From Alloalcanivorax marinus (lineage in GTDB: Bacteria > Pseudomonadota > Gammaproteobacteria > Pseudomonadales > Alcanivoracaceae), in contig NZ_JAEKJB010000002.1 of NCBI RefSeq assembly GCF_016785095.1, positions 62,001 through 126,000 on the forward strand: a DNA stretch of 64,000 nucleotides, in the 5' to 3' direction. The notes under the pieces were generated by a model. The model had not been told where the DNA came from and did not search any database. It saw nothing but the letters and a program-made list of their open reading frames with translations. Numbering within the stretch: the first letter of the stretch is position 1; each line of letters starts with the position of its first letter. Below, in pieces: positions 1-8,326 of the stretch. Both the position numbers and the translations under genes were made by a program.

Positions 1-141
1 ATGTGTCTCTCCCTCGCTCGGCCACGGACGATGCCGGGCCGGTGTTTTTATTTTGAACGGTTGTTTTGAAATCGTTGGTGAGCAATTCATACCGACGGCG
101 GGGGAGGGGGTCAAGGCGCGATGGGAACTTTTTGCCACCGG

Positions 142-158
142 TGTTACTTGAGGTAACA
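142..158. promoter_or_regulatory. palindromic operator, TGTTAC-N5-GTAACA
   Basis: A perfect 6-5-6 inverted repeat, TGTTAC then TTGAG then GTAACA. The same half-sites with the same spacing recur at 5800-5816 ahead of the paralogous second importer operon. Two copies ahead of two paralogous operons suggest one shared transcription factor. The regulator is not identified. The site is about 615 bases from the first start codon, so the promoter must lie far upstream or the leader must be long. Confidence 0.5.
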
Positions 159-485
159 GGGCAAGGAAAAAAATAAGAAAAGTGGCAACAAAGCGCCATT
201 TTTTTCCCGCCGTGTGAAACCCGCCCGCTTCGCGGGCGCGGTGCCGGCTCAACCGCTCCTGGTAGCGAAAACGCCGCCGTTGCGGGCTCTTCCGGGGCAC
301 GCGGCGCGCTGGCGCGATCGCCCCGTTGCCCGTCGCAATCGAACATTGCCGGCGGAGATTGTTGGGTTCATGCTGAAAACAGCGTCATCCTTGGGCTGGC
401 GGCTTATTTAGGCCTGCATTGTTGACCTAAGGGTGTCCTGGAAAGAGGATAAAAATTGGCGCTGGACAGATTTATTTTCGTGCGC

Positions 486-503
486 ACATACTACCAAGTA
501 TGT
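486..503. promoter_or_regulatory. inverted repeat ACATACT-N4-AGTATGT
   Basis: A perfect 7-4-7 inverted repeat in the leader of the first importer operon. Its size and symmetry fit a dimeric repressor site or a small hairpin. It has no copy ahead of the second importer, so it may give the two operons different control. Confidence 0.35.
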
Positions 504-721
504 TCACGGCACCGCCCCGCGAGCGAGAACGTTTCAGGCGGCGGCATGGATTAACATCGCTTTGCGAGCGCGCATAAAAAAACAAAAAAGCGCGCCCCAT
601 AAAAATACCGGAAGCAACGCAGCCCGGGCCTGAGGTCCGGAATGGAAAACATACAGAAAAAGTAAACAAAAAAAGTTGTCGCGTATCCATCGCGGATGGA
701 CGCCAAAGTGAAATGCCGGTT

Positions 722-742
722 CGCCTGGCGAGACGCCAGGCG
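722..742 (+). other. strong hairpin in the 5' leader
   Basis: Nine paired bases on each side of a three-base loop (CGCCTGGCG, AGA, CGCCAGGCG, sharing edge bases) end about 22 bases before the ribosome site GGAGAG at 765-770. No run of T follows, so it is not a terminator. It could stabilise the abundant binding-protein message or mask translation. Confidence 0.4.
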
Positions 743-774
743 GCGGCAGAACAACAACAATCGTGGAGAGCGTC

Positions 775-1995
775 ATGCTGAAATCCCTTTTCACCTTTAT
801 CACTGCCTCGCTGTTGCTGGTCGGTACCGCCGGCGCCGCCGAGACCGTGAAACTTGCCCTGATCGATCCCCTCACCGGCCCCATGGCCGGCGCCGGCCAG
901 CCGGCACTGGAACACCTCAAGTTCGAAGCCAAGCGCATCAACGCCAACGGCGGTATCGCCGGCAAGCAACTGGAAATCGTGGGTCTGGACAACAAGGTAA
1001 ACCCGCAGGAAAGCCTGGTGCAGTTGCAGAAAGCCATCGACAGCGGCATCCAGTACGTTACCCAGGGCAACGGCTCCTCGGTGGCGTCCGCGCTGATCGG
1101 CGCGGTGGGGAAGCACAACCAGCGCAATCCGGGCAAGGAAGTGCTGTATCTGAACTACGCGGCGGTGGACCCCTCGTTCACCAATGAGCGTTGTTCCTTC
1201 TGGCATTTCCGCTTCGACGCCAACGCGGACATGAAGATGAACGCGCTGACCACCTACATCGCGGAAAACAAGGACATCAAGAAGGTGTACCTGATCAACC
1301 AGGATTACAGCTTCGGCCACGCGGTGTCCAAGGCCGCCCGCGAAATGCTCAAGGAAAAACGCCCCGATATCGAGATCGTCGGTAACGACTTTCACCCGCT
1401 CGCCAAGGTGAAGGACTTCACTCCCTACGTGTCCAAGATCCAGTCTTCCGGCGCCGACGCGGTGATCTCCGGTAACTGGGGTCAGGACATCACCCTGCTG
1501 GTCAAGGCCGCCGCCGAATTCGGCCTGGACGCGCCCTTCTACACTTACTACGGCGCCAGCTCCGGCGTGGTCACCCAGCTCGGCGACAAGGGCGTGGACC
1601 GCATCTATCAGATCAACGAGTACTACGGTGACTTCGAGGATCCGGAGATGGCCAAGCGCCAGGTCGAGATGTACAAGGAAACCGGCTGGGACTTCTACTA
1701 CCTGCGCTTGAGCACCATGCTCGACATGTTCAAGAAAGCCGCCGACAAGGCCGGCTCCACTGATCCGGTCAAGGTCGCCAAGGCGATGGAAGGTCTGACT
1801 CTGGAAACCACCAATGGTGAAGTGGTAATGCGCGCCGAGGATCACCAGATCCAGCTGCCGATGTTCATGTCCGTGATGAAGGACGACATGAAGTACGGCG
1901 CCGAAGGCACCGATTACAACTTCCACAAGGTAGCCCGGATCGAACGTGAAGACGTCACCCTGCCTACCACCTGCCGCATGCGCCGTCCCAAGTAA
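775..1995 (+). CDS. ABC importer substrate-binding protein, branched-chain amino acid type (copy 1)
   Basis: Periplasmic type-I binding protein (Peripla_BP_6 family), 406 residues, first gene of a five-gene importer operon. Residues 1-22 form a signal peptide ending near AGA-AE. The body has the family's ALIDPLTGPM start and a GNWGQD segment. Two cysteines, C140 in NERCSFWHF and C400 in TTCRMRRP, are shared with copy 2 (6068) and may form a disulfide. The ATG at 775 is chosen over an in-frame GTG at 763 because GGAGAG (765-770) sits just before it. The ligand is unknown: the family binds amino acids, amides, aromatic acids and other carboxylates, and the nearby esterase and acyl-CoA ligase suggest a carboxylate or ester-derived compound. 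Confidence 0.9.
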   Translation: MLKSLFTFITASLLLVGTAGAAETVKLALIDPLTGPMAGAGQPALEHLKFEAKRINANGGIAGKQLEIVGLDNKVNPQESLVQLQKAIDSGIQYVTQGNGSSVASALIGAVGKHNQRNPGKEVLYLNYAAVDPSFTNERCSFWHFRFDANADMKMNALTTYIAENKDIKKVYLINQDYSFGHAVSKAAREMLKEKRPDIEIVGNDFHPLAKVKDFTPYVSKIQSSGADAVISGNWGQDITLLVKAAAEFGLDAPFYTYYGASSGVVTQLGDKGVDRIYQINEYYGDFEDPEMAKRQVEMYKETGWDFYYLRLSTMLDMFKKAADKAGSTDPVKVAKAMEGLTLETTNGEVVMRAEDHQIQLPMFMSVMKDDMKYGAEGTDYNFHKVARIEREDVTLPTTCRMRRPK

Positions 1996-2066
1996 GACGG
2001 TCCGGCATCCCTTCGTGATCGTGCAGTAGGGGCAGTGGCCATGGCCACTGCCCCGGGAGCCTTGTC

Positions 2067-3008
2067 ATGCTCGAAATAGTGATTTTCTCGACCCTGAACG
2101 GCATCTTGTACGGCCTGTTGCTGTTCATGCTGTCCAGCGGTCTGACCCTGATCTTCTCGATGATGGGCGTGCTTAACTTCGCCCACGCCAGCTTCTACAT
2201 GCTGGGCGCCTATTTCGCTTATACCCTGGGTATGCACACCGGCTTTTGGCCGGCGCTGATTCTGGCGCCGTTGCTGGTGGGCGGTCTCGGCGCGCTGGTG
2301 GAGCGCTTCGGCCTGCGTCGGGTGCACGCCAACGGCCACGTGGCCGAGCTGCTTTTCACCTTCGGCCTGGCCTACGTGATCGACGAACTGGTGCAGATGG
2401 TATGGGGTACCGTGGCGGTCGCCTACCGCGAACCGGAGTACATGCGCGAGCCGCTGTTCACTCTGTTCGGCACCGATTACTCCATTTTCCGCGGGGTGGT
2501 GATTCTGATTTCCATCCTGATGTTCGTGGCGTTGTGGTACCTGCTCAAGAAAACCCGGGTCGGCCTGATGATTCGTGCCGCCCTGACCCACGGCGAGATG
2601 GTCGGCCATCTGGGTCACAACGTGCCGCGTCTGTTCATGGGCGTGTTCGGGTTCGGCTGCGCGCTGGCCGGCCTGGCCGGCGTGATCGGCGGCCCGATCA
2701 TGGCCACCGAGCCGGGCATGGCGGCGACCCTGGGTCCGATCGTGTTCGTGGTGGTGGTGGTGGGTGGCATGGGCTCCTTGCAGGGCGCCTTCTATGCCTC
2801 GCTGCTGATTGGCCTGATCCAGACGTTCTTCGTGGCCATCGACGCCTCGGTGGCGGATCTGGTCAATGCCATGGGGGCCAATCTGGACCCCTACGGTGAG
2901 CTGGGCCGTATTTCCCTGGCCACCCTGGCGCCGATGACGCCGTTCATCCTGCTGGTACTGATCCTGATCTTCCGGCCCCGCGGTTTGATGGGGGAACTTG
3001 AACCATGA
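2067..3008 (+). CDS. livH: ABC importer permease, LivH family (copy 1)
   Basis: Inner-membrane permease of a HAAT-type importer, 313 residues, almost entirely hydrophobic segments. The start matches LivH proteins (LNGILYGLLLFMLSSGLTLI), followed by the conserved FAHASFYMLGAY and a glycine-rich VVVVGGMGSLQGAF loop that contacts the ATPases. It lies 71 bases after the binding-protein gene, and its stop overlaps the next start as ATGA at 3005-3008, so translation is coupled. It pairs with the LivM protein to form the membrane channel. The substrate is unknown. Confidence 0.9.
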   Translation: MLEIVIFSTLNGILYGLLLFMLSSGLTLIFSMMGVLNFAHASFYMLGAYFAYTLGMHTGFWPALILAPLLVGGLGALVERFGLRRVHANGHVAELLFTFGLAYVIDELVQMVWGTVAVAYREPEYMREPLFTLFGTDYSIFRGVVILISILMFVALWYLLKKTRVGLMIRAALTHGEMVGHLGHNVPRLFMGVFGFGCALAGLAGVIGGPIMATEPGMAATLGPIVFVVVVVGGMGSLQGAFYASLLIGLIQTFFVAIDASVADLVNAMGANLDPYGELGRISLATLAPMTPFILLVLILIFRPRGLMGELEP

Positions 3009-4279
3009 GCCAGGATATGTCCGTTCCCATGCAACCTTCAAAATCCCGCACCTCCCTGCGTGGCCTGGTCCCCTGGGTGGTGTTCGCCGCGGTGCTGCTG
3101 TTGCTGCCGGTGGTTTTTCAGGGCAACAGCACCGCCTTTACGCTTCTCAACGTGATTGGCATCAACATTGTCTTCGCGTTGTCCTACAACATGCTGCTCG
3201 GCCAGGGGGGCATGTTGTCCTTTGGCCACGCCGTGTTCTTCGGCCTGGGCAGCTACGCGGCCATGCACGCGATGATCGCCATCGACGACGCCTCCTACGC
3301 CGGCGAGGGCTTCTGGGCCCACGTACCGGTGGTGGGCATGCCGGTGATCGGCATGATCGCCGGCGGCCTGGTGGCCCTGGTGCTGGGCTGGCCGTTCTGC
3401 CGGCGCGCCGGTACCGCCTTCGCCATGATCACTCTGGGTCTGGGCGAAATGGTGGCGGCGGCGGGGCAGATGTTCCCGTCCCTGTTCGGCGGCGAAGCCG
3501 GTATTTACGGTAACCGCATGGTCGGGCCGCAGTGGTTCGGCCTGGAACTGGCGCAGTCCGACGATGTGTACTGGTTCATGGCGTTCTGGACCTTCGTGGC
3601 GGTGTTCGCCATGTGGGCTTTTACCCGCACGCCCTTGGGGCGCATGTCCAATGCGGTGCGCGACAACCCGGATCGTCTGCAATTCATCGGCTACCCGCCG
3701 CGCAATATCCGTTTCATGATCTTCATCGCCTCCGGTTCCTTCGGTGGCCTGGCCGGCGGCATGGCGGCGGTCAACTATGAAATCATCACCCCCGAGGCCC
3801 TGGGGCTGATCCCCTCCGGCCTGGCGCTGCTGATGGCGGCCGTGGGCGGGCTGGGCGTGTTCTACGGCCCGATCATGGGCGCCATCGTGGTGACCCTGAT
3901 GAACTCCATGCTCAGTGACTACACCGACGCCTCGATTCTTTACGTGGGCCTGGTGTTCCTGTCCATCGTGATGTTCGCGCCGCGCGGTCTGGGCGGCGGC
4001 ATCGAGCAGGTGCGGGTTGCCTGGCGCGAAGGTGACCTGGCTCGGCGCTTGCCGGGCTGGTTGTCCGGCGCCTTGGCGGTGGGGCTGATCATCGTCGGCA
4101 TGGTGGTGCTGGTGGAGATGCTGTTCCAGGCCACCCACGGTGACGATGAATTCGCTCAGGTACTGGGCATGGAATTCGACGCCGCCGCGCTGTGGGGCTG
4201 GCTCACCGCCGCGGTGCTGGTGGTTCTGGGCGCGGTGATCAAGCGCGCCACCAACAAGCTGCGGGAGGATCAGGCATGA
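3005..4279 (+). CDS. livM: ABC importer permease, LivM family (copy 1)
   Basis: Second membrane subunit, 424 residues. It has the LivM core: NIVFALSYNMLLGQGGMLSF near the N-terminus, then FGHAVFFGLG, and the cytoplasmic coupling segment FTRTPLGRMSNAVRDNPDR. The C-terminus extends about 80 residues past the usual APRGLGGGIEQ end, with an extra hydrophobic stretch; copy 2 (8323) has the same extension, so it is a feature of this subgroup. Start and stop overlap both neighbours by four bases. Confidence 0.9.
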   Translation: MSQDMSVPMQPSKSRTSLRGLVPWVVFAAVLLLLPVVFQGNSTAFTLLNVIGINIVFALSYNMLLGQGGMLSFGHAVFFGLGSYAAMHAMIAIDDASYAGEGFWAHVPVVGMPVIGMIAGGLVALVLGWPFCRRAGTAFAMITLGLGEMVAAAGQMFPSLFGGEAGIYGNRMVGPQWFGLELAQSDDVYWFMAFWTFVAVFAMWAFTRTPLGRMSNAVRDNPDRLQFIGYPPRNIRFMIFIASGSFGGLAGGMAAVNYEIITPEALGLIPSGLALLMAAVGGLGVFYGPIMGAIVVTLMNSMLSDYTDASILYVGLVFLSIVMFAPRGLGGGIEQVRVAWREGDLARRLPGWLSGALAVGLIIVGMVVLVEMLFQATHGDDEFAQVLGMEFDAAALWGWLTAAVLVVLGAVIKRATNKLREDQA

Positions 4280-5022
4280 GCGCACTGTCCATCAAGGGGC
4301 TGACCAAGAGCTTTGGCCCCGCGGAAGTGATCTGCGGCGTCGATCTGGACGTGGCGGAGAATGAAGTTCACGCGGTGATCGGCCCCAACGGGGCCGGCAA
4401 GTCCACCTTCTTCAACCTGCTGTCCGGGGCGTTCGCGCCCAGCGGTGGTGAAATCTACCTGAAGGGGGAGCGCATTGACGGCCTCACGCCGGAGAAAATC
4501 CAGCAACGGGGCCTGTCGCGCTCGTTCCAGGTCTCCAATGTGTTCGGCAACCTGTCGGTGTTCGAGAACATTCGCTGCGCCTGCTTCAAGCAAAGTGGCG
4601 CCGGCTATGTGTTCTGGCGTTCGGCGGCCAAGGTGCGCGCGGCCAACCAGCGCGCCGAGGAAGTACTGGATATGATCGGTCTGCAGGCGCTGCGTGATGT
4701 GCCGGCGGGCGCGTTGCCCTACGCCAGCCAGCGGGCGCTGGAAATCGGCATGACCATCGCCTGCGGCGCCGACGTGGTACTGCTCGATGAGCCCACCGCG
4801 GGCATGAGCAACACCGAGACCACCCAGGCCATCAACCTGATCCGGCAGGTCGCCGAGGGCCGCACCCTGATGATCGTGGAACACGACATGGGCGTGGTGT
4901 TCGAGCTGGCCGACCGTATCTCGGTGCTGGTGTACGGCAAGATCATCGCTACCGGCACGCCGGAGGAGATCCGCAACGATCCGCGGGTCAAGGAAGCCTA
5001 TCTCGGGGAGGAGGCGGCATGA
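4276..5022 (+). CDS. livG: ABC importer ATPase, LivG family (copy 1), degenerate signature motif
   Basis: Cytoplasmic ATPase of 248 residues. Walker A is intact (GPNGAGKST, 36-44), and Walker B is VVLLDE (167-172) with the catalytic Glu. The H-loop His is in IVEHDMG. The ABC signature, normally LSYGQQR-like in LivG, reads LPYASQR (147-153), losing the signature Gly. ATG 4276 overlaps the previous stop and is preceded by GGGAGG; a longer in-frame extension upstream has no ribosome site. It should pair with LivF at 5019, whose own Walker A is altered (see findings). Confidence 0.9.
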   Translation: MSALSIKGLTKSFGPAEVICGVDLDVAENEVHAVIGPNGAGKSTFFNLLSGAFAPSGGEIYLKGERIDGLTPEKIQQRGLSRSFQVSNVFGNLSVFENIRCACFKQSGAGYVFWRSAAKVRAANQRAEEVLDMIGLQALRDVPAGALPYASQRALEIGMTIACGADVVLLDEPTAGMSNTETTQAINLIRQVAEGRTLMIVEHDMGVVFELADRISVLVYGKIIATGTPEEIRNDPRVKEAYLGEEAA

Positions 5023-5717
5023 TGCTGGAAGTCAACGACCTGCACGCCTACTACGGCAAGAGCCATATTCTCAATGGCGTCAATTTCTCCATGCAGGAAG
5101 GGGAAGTAGTGGCCCTGTTGGGCCGCAACGGCGTGGGCCGCTCCACCACGGTGAAATCGATCATGGGCGAGGTGCCGCCGCAGGGCTCGATTCGTTTCCG
5201 TGGCGAGGAAATCGCCGGGATGCCCAATCACCGGATCGCCCGGCGCGGGCTCGGCTACGTGCCCGAGGACCGGGATATTTTCCCGACCCTGACGGTGCGT
5301 CAGAACCTGGAGCTGGGCATCAAGAACACCCGCAAGCCGGGCAAATGGAAGGTGGAACAGTTCCTGGATATGTTCCCCAACCTGGCACGCCGGGCGGATT
5401 CGCCGGCCGGCGTGCTGTCCGGTGGCGAGAAACAGATGCTGACCATCAGCCGCACGCTGATGGGCGATCCGGAGCTGATCATGATCGACGAGCCCACCGA
5501 GGGGCTGGCGCCACTGATCGTCAAGCAGATCGGCGAGCTGATTTCGGAGATCGCCAAGGCCGGTGTGTCGATTCTGTTGGTGGAGCAGAAGCTTTCCATC
5601 GCCATGGATATTTCCCACCGGGTGCTGGTGATGGGCCACGGCCAGATCGTCTTTGAAGGTACCCCCGAGGAATTGCGCGAGGATGAAGCCACCCGTAAGG
5701 AGTGGCTGGAAGTCTGA
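5019..5717 (+). CDS. livF: ABC importer ATPase, LivF family (copy 1), Walker A Lys to Arg
   Basis: Second ATPase, 232 residues from ATG 5019; an adjacent ATG at 5022 is equally possible. Walker A reads GRNGVGRST (35-43), with Arg at position 41 where nearly all ATPases have Lys. The signature LSGGE (133-137) and Walker B IMIDE (154-158) are intact. The H-loop position is Gln (LLVEQKL), as is usual in LivF. GGGGAGGAGG just before the start is a strong ribosome site inside the end of livG. It closes the first importer operon ahead of a terminator at 5753-5776. Confidence 0.9.
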   Translation: MMLEVNDLHAYYGKSHILNGVNFSMQEGEVVALLGRNGVGRSTTVKSIMGEVPPQGSIRFRGEEIAGMPNHRIARRGLGYVPEDRDIFPTLTVRQNLELGIKNTRKPGKWKVEQFLDMFPNLARRADSPAGVLSGGEKQMLTISRTLMGDPELIMIDEPTEGLAPLIVKQIGELISEIAKAGVSILLVEQKLSIAMDISHRVLVMGHGQIVFEGTPEELREDEATRKEWLEV

Positions 5718-5752
5718 CCGCGTGTTGTTTGTGTTCCATCGTCAATGGGCTG

Positions 5753-5776
5753 GCCCGCTTCGGCGGGCTTTTTTTT
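5753..5776 (+). terminator. rho-independent terminator of importer operon 1
   Basis: Stem GCCCGC, loop TTCG, stem GCGGGC, followed by eight T. It lies 35 bases after the livF stop and separates the two importer operons, so they are separate transcription units. Confidence 0.85.
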
Positions 5777-5799
5777 GGTGCGTCGTTTTTGAGCGGGGG

Positions 5800-5816
5800 T
5801 GTTACCTATGGTAACC
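5800..5816. promoter_or_regulatory. palindromic operator, TGTTAC-N5-GTAACC
   Basis: The core GTTACC-TAT-GGTAAC (5801-5815) is a perfect palindrome. It aligns base for base in half-site and spacing with the site at 142-158. It lies about 250 bases before the second importer's start codon. The conserved placement ahead of paralogous operons suggests a duplicated operator; the binding factor is unknown. Confidence 0.5.
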
Positions 5817-6067
5817 ATTGGCCCCCGTATCGGGCCGGCGTGAATCGGATCGTGACGCGCGCGCCATGGCCGAACGACGTCATGGCATTCTCCAAGTTGT
5901 TGTTTTCAAAGCAATGATGATGATCTTCCAGCGGGTATGGGAGGCCTGTATGGACAGCTTCGTCGGCTGCCTTTTATTATCTCTCGCGTGAGTTAATGAA
6001 GTGAGCGCCGCTCGGCGTCGCCGTTTCGTTCCGTTCGAGCGATAAAATAACAACGTTGGAGAGCACC

Positions 6068-7294
6068 ATGGTGAGACCCTTCCTCAAGCTGTTCGCCGTT
6101 TCCCTGGTTCTGCTGTCGGGCCTGGCCCGGGCGGCGGACGCGGAGCCGGTACGCTTTGCGCTGATCGATCCCCTGACCGGCCCGATGTCGGTGGTGGGCC
6201 AGCCGGCATTGGCCCAGCTTCAGTTCACCGCCGAGCGTCTCAACCGGGACGGCGGCATGGACGGTCATCCGATCGAGATCGTCGGGTATGACAACAAGAT
6301 CAATCCCCAGGAAAGCCTGGTGCAGTTGCAAAAGGCGATTGACGACGGCATTCGCTACATCATTCAGGGCAACGGTTCCTCGGTGGGTTCCGCGCTGCTG
6401 AGCGCGATCAACAAACACAATCAGCGCAACCCGGATGACCGGGTTCTGTATCTGAACTACGCGGCCATCGAGCCGTCGTTCACCAACGAACGCTGTTCCT
6501 TCTGGCATTTCCGCTTCGATTCCCACGTGGACATGAAAATGAACATGCTCACGGATTGGATCGCCGACAATCCGGACGTGAAGAAAGTATTCCTGATCAA
6601 CCAGGATTACAGCTTCGGCCATACCGTGTCCGAGTCCGCCATGCGCATGCTCAAGAAGAAACGTCCGGACATCGAGATCGTCGGCAACACCTTCCATCCG
6701 CTGGGCAAGGTGAAGGATTTCTCGCCTTATATTTCCAAGATCAAATCGTCCGGCGCGGATGTGGTGATCACCGGCAACTGGGGCCAGGACATCAACCTTC
6801 TGATCAAGTCCGCTGCCGAGTACGGCGTGGATGTCCCCTTCCTGACCTATTACGGCAGCACCCCGGGCACCATCACCCAGGTGGGTGACAAGGGCGTGGA
6901 CCGGGTCTACCTGATCGCCGAATATCACGGCGATTTCACCGATCCGGAGATCGCCGAGCGTCAGGTCAGTCTCTACAAGGAGAAAGGCTGGGATTACTAC
7001 CCGCGCGTGGCGGCGATGCTGGAAATGATGAAAAAGGCCGGTGACGAGGCGGGCAGCGTCGATCCGCTGGCGGTGGCGAAGACGCTGGAAGGCCTGGAAT
7101 ACGACGCCGCCGGCGGCCATCTGACCATGCGCGCCGCCGATCATCAGTTGCAAATGCCGCTGTACCTGTCCGTGCTCAAGGACAACATGAAGTACGGCGC
7201 CGAAGGCACCGACTACAACTTCCATCAGGTGGCGCGTTTCGATGCGGATCAGGCGACCCTGCCCACCACCTGTCGCATGCGCCGCCCGGACTGA
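6068..7294 (+). CDS. ABC importer substrate-binding protein, branched-chain amino acid type (copy 2)
   Basis: 408-residue paralogue of the protein at 775, with a signal peptide to about residue 23 (LARAADA). It keeps the ALIDPLTGPM start, QESLVQLQKAID, the two cysteines (C143 and C402, TTCRMRRP end) and the FSPYISKIKSSGAD segment. Differences cluster in surface stretches, so the ligand may differ from copy 1 or the affinity may. ATG 6068 follows the ribosome site at 6058-6063; an in-frame TTG at 6056 is rejected. It heads the second importer operon. Confidence 0.9.
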   Translation: MVRPFLKLFAVSLVLLSGLARAADAEPVRFALIDPLTGPMSVVGQPALAQLQFTAERLNRDGGMDGHPIEIVGYDNKINPQESLVQLQKAIDDGIRYIIQGNGSSVGSALLSAINKHNQRNPDDRVLYLNYAAIEPSFTNERCSFWHFRFDSHVDMKMNMLTDWIADNPDVKKVFLINQDYSFGHTVSESAMRMLKKKRPDIEIVGNTFHPLGKVKDFSPYISKIKSSGADVVITGNWGQDINLLIKSAAEYGVDVPFLTYYGSTPGTITQVGDKGVDRVYLIAEYHGDFTDPEIAERQVSLYKEKGWDYYPRVAAMLEMMKKAGDEAGSVDPLAVAKTLEGLEYDAAGGHLTMRAADHQLQMPLYLSVLKDNMKYGAEGTDYNFHQVARFDADQATLPTTCRMRRPD

Positions 7295-7384
7295 TCCCGC
7301 CTTCTTCCGGTTCGATTCTTACGCGCGCTTTTATTCCGCGATTTAAATGGGGCGGCGGCACACCGCCGTCCCGGGAGTCGTTTG

Positions 7385-8326
7385 ATGCTCGAGGTAATCG
7401 TCTTTTCCACGCTTAACGGGCTGCTCTATGGGCTGCTTCTGTTCATGCTGTCCAGTGGTTTGACGCTGATTTTCTCGATGATGGGCGTACTGAATTTCGC
7501 CCACGCCAGTTTTTACATGCTCGGCGCCTACTTCGCCTATGCGCTGGGGCTGCATATCGGGTTCTGGCCGGCGCTGTTCCTGGCGCCGCTGCTGGTGGCG
7601 GTGCTCGGCGCCGTGGTGGAACGCTTCGGCCTGCGGCGCGTGCATGAGAATGGTCATGTGGCGGAGCTGCTGTTCACCTTCGGGCTGGCCTATGTGATCG
7701 ACGAAACCGTGCACCTGCTGTGGGGCTCGATCCCGGTGTCCTACAGCGCGCCGGAAGCCCTGCGCGCGCCGCTGTTCAGTCTGTTTGGCACCGACTACTC
7801 CATCTATCGGGGCGTGACCATGATGATCGCCATCCTGATGTTCGTGGCGCTCTGGTTCCTGCTCAAGAAAACCCGGGTCGGCCTGATGATCCGCGCGGCG
7901 CTGACGCACGGCGCCATGGTCGGCCACCTTGGCCATAACGTGCCGCGTTTGTTCATGGGCGTGTTCGCGTTCGGCTGCGGGCTGGCGGCCCTGGCCGGCG
8001 TGATCGGCGGCCCGCTGCTGAGCACCGAGCCGGGCATGGCGCAGTCGTTGGGCCCGGTGGTGTTCGTGGTGGTGGTGGTCGGCGGCATGGGGTCCCTGTT
8101 GGGGGCTTTCTACGCTTCACTGCTGATCGGCCTGGTGCAGACCTTCTTCGTGGCCCTGGATGTGTCGATCGGTGATTTGCTCAACGGGCTGGGTTTCGCC
8201 GTGGACCCCTATGGCGAGGTTACCGGCATCACCCTGGCGTCGATCGCGCCGATGACGCCCTTCATTCTGTTGGTACTGATTCTGATTTTCCGCCCGCGTG
8301 GCCTGATGGGGGAGCTTGAACCATGA
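7385..8326 (+). CDS. livH: ABC importer permease, LivH family (copy 2)
   Basis: 313 residues, the same length as copy 1 at 2067 and very similar throughout (FMLSSGLTLIFSMMGVLNF is identical). An in-frame TTG at 7382 directly precedes the ATG; the ATG at 7385 is used because it matches copy 1. Divergence from copy 1 is strongest around the periplasmic loop at residues 115-135. The stop overlaps the livM start as ATGA at 8323-8326. Confidence 0.9.
   Translation: MLEVIVFSTLNGLLYGLLLFMLSSGLTLIFSMMGVLNFAHASFYMLGAYFAYALGLHIGFWPALFLAPLLVAVLGAVVERFGLRRVHENGHVAELLFTFGLAYVIDETVHLLWGSIPVSYSAPEALRAPLFSLFGTDYSIYRGVTMMIAILMFVALWFLLKKTRVGLMIRAALTHGAMVGHLGHNVPRLFMGVFAFGCGLAALAGVIGGPLLSTEPGMAQSLGPVVFVVVVVGGMGSLLGAFYASLLIGLVQTFFVALDVSIGDLLNGLGFAVDPYGEVTGITLASIAPMTPFILLVLILIFRPRGLMGELEP

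Larger units (their letters stand above)
1..774. other. long non-coding leader before the first ABC importer
   Basis: No convincing gene is visible in these 774 bases: the short open frames have no ribosome site and no family resemblance. The stretch is less GC-rich than the genes around it and holds three inverted repeats (142-158, 486-503, 722-742), which are listed separately. The first base lies in the middle of an intergenic stretch or at the edge of an unseen gene, so the left boundary cannot be judged. It most likely carries the promoter and control region of the importer operon that starts at 775. Confidence 0.6.
5718..6067. other. intergenic region between the two importer operons
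   Basis: These 350 bases hold the terminator of the first operon (5753-5776), then the shared palindrome at 5800-5816, then about 240 bases without a gene. The leader of the second operon ends in the ribosome site GGAGAG at 6058-6063, the same site and spacing as in copy 1. No long hairpin like the one at 722-742 is seen here. Confidence 0.6.

Noticed and set aside
472..1926. Long open frame on the minus strand opposite the first binding-protein gene (484 codons)
   Set aside because: It is rich in His and Gly in the pattern of an antisense shadow of a high-GC gene. The plus-strand gene has a signal peptide, family motifs and a ribosome site.
5019..5717. LivF as a pseudogene because of the Walker A Lys to Arg change
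   Set aside because: The reading frame is full length, all other motifs are intact and the paralogue at 10310 has the same substitution, so it is a subgroup feature.
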